64,000 nucleotides of DNA from Ananas comosus. Lineage: Eukaryota; Streptophyta; Magnoliopsida; Poales; Bromeliaceae. Made by a program: the position numbers and the translations under genes. The DNA lies in NCBI RefSeq assembly GCF_001540865.1, contig NC_033625.1:7787677-7851676 (forward strand), read 5' to 3'. A model generated the notes under the pieces. The model had not been told where the DNA came from. It ran no database searches and worked only from the letters and a program-made list of their open reading frames with translations. Below, one piece after another: positions 11,523 through 19,558 of this stretch (positions are counted from its first letter, which is position 1; the number at the start of each line of letters is the position of its first letter).

Positions 11523-12564
11523 CTAGTATAGAACCCGCGCTTCGCTGCGGTTAACGATTAATTTTATATCATAATTAAGTAAAATTATAATGAAACGGTT
11601 AAGTAGAAAAATAAAGCAAAGAAACTTAGAATTAAAAAAAAGTAAACAAAAAGAAGTTTATCTAAATATTGTGTTTTTCTTCTTTTGCCAAGATAAAAAG
11701 AAAAATACATGCCCCAGAAGAAGTTGTGGAGCATGTGATCATTTCTATTTAACAAAAAGAGATTCACCTACATATTGTATTTTGCATTCTCTCTCTCTAT
11801 ATATAATCAGTTTTGTTCAATTAGTAATTCCATATGAAGAAAAAAAAAAATTAAACTATCGAATAAATTTTAGAATGCCAAATTGTTAAAATTAAAAGTC
11901 AACCAATTACATTTTGAATATTTCAAAAAATTTTAAATTTAAAATTGATTGCTCATCGAACTATAAATATGATATCAAAGTTTATTATTAAAATCAAAAT
12001 ATATAATATATAAATTATTTCTGAACTATACATGAACTATTTTGAATTAGCTATCCAATCTTTCAAAATATTATTTTTTCTGTCCAGCTTTTTTTATATG
12101 TTGGATGTGTGCCAGTCAATAATATTTTGACTTCAAATTTTAAATGCGTTGATTAGCTTGATAAATTTAGTTAATACATTTCGTACTATTATTTTGTATA
12201 GTTTCTTATGACAGTAAAAAAAAAAAAAAAATGTGTCAGATAGATACCCCAAGATTTTAGATAATTATTAAAAAAACACTAAAAAAAATTTATTAATATT
12301 AAATAAAAAGTAAATATATAAGTCGGCAACTCAAAATCTAGGATATTATGCCTAAAAAAATCTAAACAAACAATATATTAATATTAAATAAAAATTAAAC
12401 AAAAACTATATGGGAGGAGAATCAAGAATCAAGCTTTACATCAAATTAGCCAGAGAAGGAGGGCGCAGGAAATCGAGGAGAAGAAGAAAAAGCGGGTTAG
12501 AGAGAGAGAGAGACAGAGTGTGTGAGTGCGCGCGTGTGAGAGGAAGAGTCTGGAAAACTATGTA

Positions 12565-12820
12565 TAACTAAGCCGCCACCGCTGCTGTCGTCGCCGTCGC
12601 TGTCGCCGCGCCGCCACCATCGTCGTCGCCTAAGCCGCCACCATCGCCGTCGTCTAAGCCGCCACCGCCGCTGCCGTCGCCGCCTAAGCCGCCGCTGCCG
12701 TTGCCGCCTAAGCCGCCACCGTCGCTGCCGTCGCCACCTAAGCCACCGCTGCCGTCGCCGCCTAAGCCACCGCTGCCGTTGCCGCCTAAGCCGCCACCGG
12801 CGTCGCTGCGGAAGGCCGGC
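12565..12820. repeat. GC-rich minisatellite (CCTAAGCCGCCACCG-type units)
   Basis: About nine irregular units built from 'cctaagccgcc' and 'gccgtcgcc' triplets. Read on the minus strand this makes a Gly/Asp/Ser/Asn-rich frame of 87 codons (12831-12568, MQVQPAF... start). Composition alone explains that frame, and I see no domain. It may be a captured 5' exon, but that cannot be shown. Confidence 0.75.
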
Positions 12821-12844
12821 TGAACCTGCATGAAAAGGTTTTCG

Positions 12845-12885
12845 ATGAGAGAGAGAGAAATAAAAGAAGGGGATAAGAGAGAGAA

Positions 12886-12918
<33 letters not shown>

Positions 12919-13120
12919 AAGAGAGAGAGAGAGTAGGGGAGGGAGAGAGAGTGTGGGGGGGGGGCAGCTGGAGTAAGAAAGAGAGAGAATGGGGACAGGT
13001 TAGATGGAGGAGGAAGGAGAGAGAGAATGAGGCCACCTTAGAGAAAGAGAGAAGGGGCGATGGGGAAGAGAGAGTGCGAGAGACATAGAGAGAGATAGGG
13101 AGTTCACAGCTGTAATAGAT
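12845..13120. repeat. (GA)n-rich purine tract
   Basis: Long runs of 'gagaga' are broken by short interruptions, including a G run at 12955-12963. The long minus-strand ORF across this tract and the triplet array is Leu/Ser-rich then Arg-rich and is judged an artefact of the repeats. Confidence 0.85.
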
Positions 13121-13489
13121 TTTTTTGATTTTTTTTTTTTTTGGACCTCACCTTATTGGAAAGGTGCCCTGTGACTTGGGAAAGAGCTAAAAGCTGTCTT
13201 GGAAAACCTCCAATATTTTGATAACTTGGTAAAACATTGGGAAGGAGCCAAAGACCACCTTGGGAAGGAGGTAAAATCTTGAAAATGAGCCAAAGAGCAT
13301 CTTGGGAAGGAGGTCTGTTTCAACCTTGTGAAGTTGCCAAGGAGTTGACCTGGTCAAACATTGGGAAGGAGCCAAGGAGCCATTTGGATCCTTCCCGTTG
13401 GTGCAAGATGTGGAAGTACAGAAACTTGCCACGTAAGCCTAAAAAAACTGTCAAATTATGTATTTGTAAGGATACTTTATTTTACAGAA
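13121..13489. repeat. Unassigned stretch with repeated 'ttgggaaggag' motif
   Basis: It starts with a T-rich run. 'cattgggaaggagccaa' or 'cttgggaaggaggt' then occurs four times between 13230 and 13375, at irregular spacing. It is not coding and does not match another part of the window. Confidence 0.5.
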
Positions 13490-14163
13490 ATTGAGCACAA
13501 AATGTGACCGAAATTTAAAAGCATCAAAATACAAACTCCCACTAAAACTGCACATCATCAAACAACATAACTCCCATAAGAGTAATATGCTCATGAAACA
13601 CTTTGGGCGGTAAACCCTTGGTGAGTGGATCCGTAACCATAAAGTTTGTGTCAATATACTATATGCACAGTTGTCAGTCTGAACTCTCTCCTTAACAATA
13701 AGGAACTTGAACCGACCGTTCCTAGCGCAAGTGGCAAAGGGGCTTGGTGGTTGGTATCTGAGACCCAAGTTCGAATCCTAATTGATTCACATTTCTAGCT
13801 AAGTTTATTTCTAAATGAAATAAACGAAACGGATAGCGTGTCACCTATCTCTCTAAAAAAAAAACAACAAGGAACTTGATGTTTATGTGCTTCGACTTCG
13901 AAGAGCTACTGTTGTTATTTGAATACAACACAGCTAATTTATTGTCACAGAATATTTTTAATGACCTCTCACTGCTATTTATAATTCACAACCCTCAATG
14001 ACAAAGTTTCGTAGCCACCCATGATTGGATGCCTCACAACATGCTATGAATTCAGCTGCCATAGTGGAAAAAATCATGAGAGTCTACTTAGCATTCTTCC
14101 AGGAAATAATTCCTCTAGCTAAAAGATAAATATAGCTTGACATGGATCTCCGATTGTCTTGGC
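13490..14163 (-). pseudogene. Ty1/copia RNase H / 3' pol remnant, interrupted by a SINE
   Basis: On the minus strand, 14160 to about 13880 reads like the end of a copia pol: a frame with SYIYLLARGIISWKNAK, then an out-of-frame STMAAEFIACCEAS-like segment, the equivalents of the copia RNase H 'GYVFLLGGAISWKSKKQ' and 'STTEAEY' blocks. After the SINE, 13695 to about 13600 gives KFLIVKERVQ and an ADPLTKGLP-like segment. Stops and frame changes are frequent. The upstream side is cut off at 14164 by a hAT-type element. Confidence 0.7.
13694..13879 (+). mobile_element. tRNA-derived SINE copy 3 (plus strand), 17-bp TSD, inside copia RNase H
   Basis: The insert 13711-13862 lies between AACAATAAGGAACTTGA (13694-13710) and AACAACAAGGAACTTGA (13863-13879), which differ at one position. 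It has the same A box, B box (gttcgaatcc near 13771) and body as the other copies, and a short A tail. It interrupts the copia reading frame in the codons for KFLIVKERVQ. Confidence 0.92.
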
Positions 14164-14335
14164 TAGGGATGTCAACGGGTTGGATTCGGGGCGGGTTTTT
14201 AAAAATTCGAATCCAAATCCAAAAATCTGAAATCCGAACTCGACGGATTTTAAAAATCCATATCCAAACCTGAATCCAACCAAAAATCCGAAACCCGAAC
14301 CCCAACCCGAAAATCCGAACTCGAATCCAAGTGCT
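14164..14335. mobile_element. hAT-type foldback element, left end only (TAGGGATG)
   Basis: It starts TAGGGATGTCAACGGGTTGG and continues with alternating 'aatccgaa', 'cccgaac' and 'aaaaatcc' as in the complete element at 18965-19400. No matching CATCCCTA end follows. The right side is lost or replaced by the tandem repeats at 14385-14790. Confidence 0.6.
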
Positions 14336-14384
14336 TCTCTTTTAGCTATAAGCCTATACCCAAATTAAACAAAAAAAAAAATTG

Positions 14385-14790
14385 CAAAAAATATGAGTTC
14401 CATTGCCCAACAATCCATAAGAGAAAAATAAAAATAAAAAAAGCCATATAGATCTAAAGAATCAACTCATAAGAATTAAAAGACTAAAATAAAAAATACT
14501 AATTAAGAAAAAAAAAATAAAACAAAATTTTTTAAAAAAGTAAAAAAAAAAAAGAAAGATAGTTCCATAGCCCAACAACCTATATGAACTAAGAGATTAC
14601 TAATTAAGAGAAAAACAAAATAAAAAATTTCTGAAAAATTAAAAAAAGGATAGTTCCATTGTCCAAAAATCCATAAGACTAAAATTAAAAATACTAATTA
14701 AGAGAAAAATAAAACAAAAGGTTTCTAAAAAGCTAAAAGAGAAAATGTAGTTCTATTGCCTAACAATCCATAAAATTTAAGAGAGTAAAG
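14385..14790. repeat. AT-rich tandem repeat, four irregular units
   Basis: Variants of 'gttccattgcccaacaatcc' occur at about 14398, 14563, 14654 and 14750, each followed by 'actaattaagagaaaaa'-like sequence. Unit length varies (about 165, 90 and 97 bp). Confidence 0.7.
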
Positions 14791-14800
14791 TTAAAAATTA

Positions 14801-15235
14801 AAGTGCATCAATTTAGTACCCTGTGGTTTCAGTTTTCTCTTTTCGTCGGTTCTTCTGTTAATATTTCTTTAAATTATATACAAAAAAATTCAGATATCTT
14901 ACCTAGGTTTATCGAATACTTATTTTAATACCCATTAGTTTTAACTTTGTCACTGATTTTTTTTTTCCTCTGTTAATATTTCGTTAAATTATATATAAAA
15001 AACTTTAGATACCCTACCTAGGTTTATCGAATATTCACTTTAGTACCCTTTAATTTTAACTTTGTCACTGATTTAACGAAAAAAATTAGTGAAATGGATA
15101 ACAAAAGGAGAAAAATGAAACCACATGGTACTAAAGTGACAAAGTGCGGAACCATAGAGGCTAACTTGATACACTTTAAACCACAGGTACTAAAGTAAGA
15201 AAGTGTGAAATCATAAGGGGGTATTTGAAGTTTAC
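14801..15235. mobile_element. MITE-like element with internal tandem duplication
   Basis: The left part 'ttagtaccctgtggtttcag' is mirrored by 'accacaggtactaaagt' near 15180. Inside, about 14850-14960 and 14965-15075 are direct repeats (tctgttaatatttc, cctaggtttatcgaata, ttaactttgtcactgattt). No TSD was identified. Confidence 0.5.
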
Positions 15236-15955
15236 CTTTTCTTTTTTAATACATTAGCGTTATTCTTAATGATCGGTCTGTCTGTCTGTCTGTCTCTCTC
15301 TACATATGTTCTTGTTTTAGAAAATAAAGTAGGTAACGAAAATAACAAGATACTTCAAGATAATAGAAAAAAAAGTTGAAAGTAACTTGACAAAATTTTT
15401 CAGTAAGTCTATGCTGAAGATCCATTTTATATTTCCTACTATTTAGCTAATATTTCTTAAGATTGTTATTAGATTTTATCTAAAAAAATAAATTTGCTAA
15501 CAGTAATATAAAGAGTGGTGAGGAAAAAAAATAGCTGAGTGATATTTATGAGAAGAAAAATAGTATAGGATAGAAAAATATAAATAAATCTAAAATACAG
15601 TGTAGAGATTGATAAAATATAATAATACACTACCGTGTCGGAAAAAGAAAAAAATAGTACAAAGTAACTTAAAAAACATTAAGTATGGCGTAATTAATTA
15701 AGCCTTCTAACAAATTTAAAATTATGGTGGCATCTATTCAAATTTTTTTTATGTAATTTATAATAGTTAATAACATTTCAATAATAATTTTGCAAAATAT
15801 TTTTTTTATAAAAAATAATATTTTATAACAGAATTAACACAGCAAGCTACAAATTTTTTTGATACTTTTTGTAATAGAAACAACTAATTAGATATCATGA
15901 AAGATAAATGCTATCTGAATATTTTATTTTGAGGTGCATATTATATACTCTTAGG
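15236..15955. other. AT-rich intergenic DNA, nothing recognised
   Basis: It contains a short (tctg)n/(tctc)n run near 15282-15300 and otherwise unstructured AT-rich sequence, with no supported gene or element. Confidence 0.6.
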
Positions 15956-16630
15956 ATTTAAAAAGGCCAATTTGCATAAAAAATAGGCCAATTTGCATAC
16001 AAAATTCACTAGTTTTGCGCTTTTGCAAAAGTGGGCTATTTTTTTCGATTTTGCAGATTCGGACCGGATTTTCAACAAACTGACCAAAATACCCTTATTA
16101 TTTTTTTCTCTCTCCGAAGAAGGCAGCGGAGGAAGAAATAGCCCGCCTCGCCTTTGCCCCGCACGCCCTCGCCCTCGCCCTCGCCCTCGCCCGTGCACCC
16201 CCGCCCTTCTCGCCTTCGACCCTACTGAGGCCGCGCCGCCACCCTTCTTCTTCACTAGGGCACGGCGACGTCGAGGCGCAGACTCTTCTCCTCCAACGCA
16301 CGTCGGAACACCGAGACGTCGTCGGAGGCGGCGAGATCTCTTCCGACGACGTCGCGGTGGTTGCGATAGAAAGTAAGGGAAAGGTGGTGACAAAATATAT
16401 ATATAGAAAAAAAATAAGAATAATAAAAAATAAAAATAAAAATTATTTTTTCTATAGAAAAAATCAAAAAATATAGAAGAGGAAAGAAAATGATGAAATT
16501 GCACTCTTCAAATAAGATTACATTGTTTTAAAAAAAATTTGCACTATTTTAACAAAAATTGCACTATTTGATATAGAAATTACATTCTTTTAAAATATAT
16601 TTTACACTCTTTAGGCCAAGGTTGTACCAT

Positions 16631-16954
16631 TTATGAAACTTTTGCACTATTTCTTTCCCTTTTCTTTTTCTCTTTCTCTTCTTCTTCTTCTTCCTGCGGG
16701 AGATGGAAGAAGGGGAGCGACTCAGGGGCGGATCGCCGTGCGAGGACGCGGTGGACTGCTTCCTCGAGGCGCCGTGCGCCGAGGAGCTCCGTCTCCGGCG
16801 ACTCAGCCTCTATCTCCACCTTGACGAGCTCCACCTTCTCGGGGCAGCTCGAGCGGCCGCGGCGGCCGCCGACGAGAACGGAGGCGGCAGAGGGGAGGTG
16901 GGCGAGGGCGTGGACGGGGTTGAGAACTAGGGTTTGCCAGAGGAGGAGAGCCAT
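16631..16954 (-). CDS. Captured first-exon fragment in the Pack-MULE (107 codons)
   Basis: An uninterrupted minus-strand ORF runs from ATG 16954 to 16631. A (CT)n leader lies just upstream (16955-16978 on the plus strand as GA repeat), as in many plant 5' UTRs. The first 85 or so residues look like genuine host coding sequence, with an N-terminal hydrophobic/Ala-rich stretch and then RRLEEAVHRVLARRSAPE. This recalls a plant protein with an 'R-R-x-A-P-D-W-L-P-F' block, although here the sequence becomes ESLPFFHLPQ. The last 21 residues (EEEEEEKEKKKRERN...) are read out of the inverted arm, so the fragment is truncated and fused to TE sequence. The parent gene is not named; the resemblance is from memory. 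Confidence 0.45.
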   Translation of the reverse strand: MALLLWQTLVLNPVHALAHLPSAASVLVGGRRGRSSCPEKVELVKVEIEAESPETELLGARRLEEAVHRVLARRSAPESLPFFHLPQEEEEEEKEKKKRERNSAKVS

Positions 16955-17298
16955 GAGAGAGAGAGAGAGAGAGAGAGGAGATGGGAATGGTAATGGAGAG
17001 GTAATGCGTTGGATAACGAAAGCAGAGAGGGGTTGTATTAGGTGTACGGTGTAACGACTTCATATCACGAATGAGTAACTGACTTGTGGGGCTCGTGTAC
17101 GGTGTAACGGCTTCAAATCCTACCAAGGATTTTAAAAAAACTAACAAACAGTTGAGGGACTGGCAGTGCAATTTAGTCCTCTATTTGTTTTATCGGTCGT
17201 GAAGTTTCACATCAACAGCGTCTCCCCCCCGCGCGCTTTGCGCCGCCCGCCGCTCCTCCGGTGCGGGCGCCGGCGACGCCACTCGCCTCTCCCGTGAC

Positions 17299-17462
17299 CT
17301 CCCTCGCGACCTCCTAGCCTTCGCCAATAAGTTTTGCTGCGAAGCCTTGAAATCTGCCTGCGACGCCGTGCTCGCTTCCTCCGTCCTCGCCGAGGAGGAG
17401 GGGGTGGGGGGCAAGGAAGGTCTGGAGCCGCTGCTGGGAGGCATCCATTTCCCGCAGGACGA
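17299..17462 (+). pseudogene. Captured fragment resembling the BTB-domain end of an ETO1-like protein
   Basis: The plus-strand frame from 17299 reads LPRDLLAFANKFCCEALKSA then CDAVLASSVLAEEEG, with no start codon in its own frame. FANKFCC followed by LK-x-ACD-x-x-LAS is typical of the BTB/post-BTB region of ETHYLENE OVERPRODUCER 1-like substrate adaptors, which target ACC synthase to CUL3 ligases. The upstream frame is GC-rich and interrupted. The downstream part turns into HFPQDEEEE as it enters the right arm. It is a fragment and cannot make the parent protein. The assignment is by motif only. Confidence 0.45.
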
Positions 17463-17531
17463 AGAAGAAGAAGAGAAAAAGAAAAAAAGGAAAAGAAATG
17501 GTGCAAAATTTTCTTAAATGGTGCAACTTTG

Positions 17532-17888
17532 TCCTGAAGTAGGGATGCAAATGGATCCGAGTTGGTGGAGCTCTGCCCCAATCCGCCCCGAATGGGGTGG
17601 TAAGTGGGAACAAAAAATATAGGAAAATATAACCCGTCCCGAATCTGCCCCGATTTGCCAAGTAAATGGAGTGGGAGGCGGGAGACTCTTTTCTTCCTTC
17701 AATCTACCTCGATCCGTTAAAAATCCGCTCCCGCCCCGATCCGCCCCGAATGGAGCGGTAAGTGGGAGCCAAAAATAAAATGAAAAGTAATCCGCCCCGA
17801 ATCCGCCCCGCCCAGATAAGAAATGGAGCGGGAGGTGGGGGAACTCTTCCGTCCCCGGATCCGCCCCGTTTGCATCCCTATCCTGAAG
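17532..17888. mobile_element. hAT-type MITE with 8-bp TSD, nested in the Pack-MULE arm
   Basis: The element 17540-17880 starts TAGGGATGCAAATGG and ends CCGTTTGCATCCCTA. It is flanked by TCCTGAAG at 17532-17539 and 17881-17888. An 8-bp duplication and TAGGG ends fit the hAT superfamily. The interior is a foldback of 'atccgccccgaatgg' / 'gcgggag' motifs without coding capacity. The opposite MULE arm lacks it, so it inserted after the MULE formed. Confidence 0.92.
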
Positions 17889-17942
17889 AGTGTAGAATCT
17901 ATTTTAAAAGAGTGTAATTTATATATCAAATAGTGCAATTTT

Positions 17943-18196
17943 TATTAAAATAGTGTAAATTTTTTTTACACTGTTTAAGCGTGCAATTTCACCATCTTCT
18001 TTCTTCTCCTATATTTTTTGATCTTTTCTGTAAATTTTTTTTTTATTATTCTTATTTTTTTTTCCTNTTATTAAAACAGTGCAAATTTTTTTTACACTGT
18101 TTAAGCGTGCAATTTCACCTTCTTTCTTCTCCTATATTTTTTAATCTTTTCTGTAAATTTTTTTTATTTTTTATTATTCTTATTTTTTTTTCTATA
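17943..18196. repeat. Tandem duplication of about 127 bp centred on a single N (probable assembly artefact)
   Basis: About 17943-18066 is repeated at about 18069-18196 (aacagtgcaaattttttttac, then ttaagcgtgcaatttcacc, then ttcttctcctatatttttt). One ambiguous base at 18067 sits exactly between the copies. The opposite Pack-MULE arm has this segment once. Confidence 0.8.
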
Positions 18197-18656
18197 TATA
18201 TATATATATATATATATTTGTCACCATCTCTCCCTTGCTTTTTATCGCAACCACCGCGACGTTGTCGAAGGCGATCTCGCCGCCTTCAACGACGTCTAGG
18301 CGTTCCGATGCGCGGTGGAGGAGAAGAGCCTGCACCTTGACGTAGCCGTGCCCTAGTGGAGAAGAAGGGTGGTGGCGCTGCCTTAGCAGAGTCGGAGGCG
18401 AGGAGGGCGGGGTGCACGGGCGAGGGCGAGGGCGTGCGGGGCAGAAGCGAGGTGGGTTGTTTCCGCCTCTGCCTCCGCTGCCTTCTACGGAGAGAGAAAA
18501 AAAAAAGAATGAGAAAAAAAAAGAGGAGAGAGAAAAATTAATAAGTGTATTTTGGTCAAAAATTCGGTCTGAATCTGCAAAATAAAAAAAAGTGGTCTAT
18601 TTTTGTAAAAGCGCAAACTACTAGTGGATTTTTTATGCAAATTGGCCATTTAAAAA

Positions 18657-18956
18657 AGTTCTTTTAAATTATAAATTTGAAAAATTCTATTTGTACGTTC
18701 TAAAAAATATAAATCTTGCACCCTTATCCTACTATTCACAAAAATTCAAATAATTTTTAGTAAAATAAAAAATTGATACAATAAGTAAAAAATTAATAAT
18801 TTTTGAATAAAGTAGAGTTAAAATATATCCTTCACTCACTCTATAAATTAAGAAAGTCTACAGTATTACACTTGCACTATATCATTAATAACTAGCCAAC
18901 CACATCTCTCTAATAAAGAAAAAAAATATATAATAAAAATAATTTTTTAATAACCC
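18657..18956. other. AT-rich spacer between the Pack-MULE and a hAT MITE
   Basis: I see no gene, repeat array or element ends in this 300-bp stretch. Confidence 0.6.
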
Positions 18957-19408
18957 ATCATGGATAGGGATGTCAACGGGTCGGATTCGGGGCGGGTTTT
19001 TAAAAACCCGAACCCGAACCCGACTACCAAATCCGAAACCCGAACCCGAACCCGAACCCGATGGATTTTAAAAATCCACATCCAAACNTTGGTTTAGATT
19101 ATAAAAGTGTAGGGTTTTTTTTTTTTTTGCCTTTAGATTCAAATTTAAAGACTGGAATTTTTTTTATATATTATATCATATTAAATTTGTTCGGGTTCGG
19201 GTTCGGGTTCGGGTTCGGGTTCGGATTCGGGTCGGGTTCGGGTCGGGTACAGTCAATATCCATATCCAAATCCATATCCGTCGGGTTTTTATTTTTGATA
19301 TCCATATCCAAATCCATATCCATTTACATCGGATAAAATTCGCTCCGTTCGGGTTTGGATTCGGATAAAATTCGGATATCCATATCCATTTACATCCCTA
19401 ATCATGGA
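18957..19408. mobile_element. hAT-type foldback MITE with 8-bp TSD and (CCGAAC)n/(GTTCGG)n arms
   Basis: The element 18965-19400 starts TAGGGATGTCAACGGG and ends CCATTTACATCCCTA. It is flanked by ATCATGGA at 18957-18964 and 19401-19408. The left arm carries 'cccgaa' repeats and the right arm the matching 'ttcggg' repeats, so it can fold on itself. A single N at 19088 lies in the middle. Confidence 0.92.
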
Positions 19409-19558
19409 ATACGTGAATTTAAAAGAAGCAATCTGACCGGCTAAAAATATCACACTAATAATAGTATAACGGGTATATTCTAGACTTTTTTTAATATAAA
19501 TTTTAGGCTTGAACACCATCTTGGGGGGTTACAGGTTGCAGTGCTCCTCATAAAATAA

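Larger units (their letters stand above)
11523..13120 (-). mobile_element. Probable non-autonomous Helitron (3' terminus clear, 5' end tentative)
   Basis: Read on the minus strand, the left end has a short GC-rich hairpin (CCGCAGCGAAGCGCGG), then 12 nt ending CTAG at 11526-11523, then a host T. This is the standard Helitron 3' layout: hairpin, about 10-12 nt, CTRR, target T. The 5' end (TC on the minus strand) is only a guess, near 13120 (gtaataga|t). The interior is AT-rich to about 12400 and then holds a GC-rich triplet array and (GA)n tracts. No Rep/helicase is visible. Confidence 0.42.
15956..18656. mobile_element. Pack-MULE (Mutator-like element, long inverted arms, 9-bp TSD)
   Basis: The element 15965-18647 starts GGCCAATTTGCATAAAAAAT, ends with the reverse complement of GGCCAATTTGCATAAAAAA, and is flanked on both sides by the exact 9-mer ATTTAAAAA (15956-15964 and 18648-18656). 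The arms are about 0.73 kb: left 15965 to about 16708, right about 17445-18647 once the nested MITE and a suspicious duplication are discounted. Each arm contains a (CGCCCT)n-like GC-rich tract. The terminal 21 bp is repeated in tandem at the left end. There is no transposase. The interior (16709-17444) holds GC-rich host-gene fragments on both strands, which defines a Pack-MULE. Confidence 0.9.

Noticed and set aside
12497..13036. 179-codon minus-strand ORF, Leu/Ser-rich then Arg-rich
   Set aside because: It is produced by (GA)n and GC-rich triplet repeats and has no domain; overlapping frames are equally open.
15941..16504. 187-codon minus-strand ORF, Arg-rich
   Set aside because: It is a read-through of the Pack-MULE arm's (CGCCCT)n tract and AT-rich flanks.
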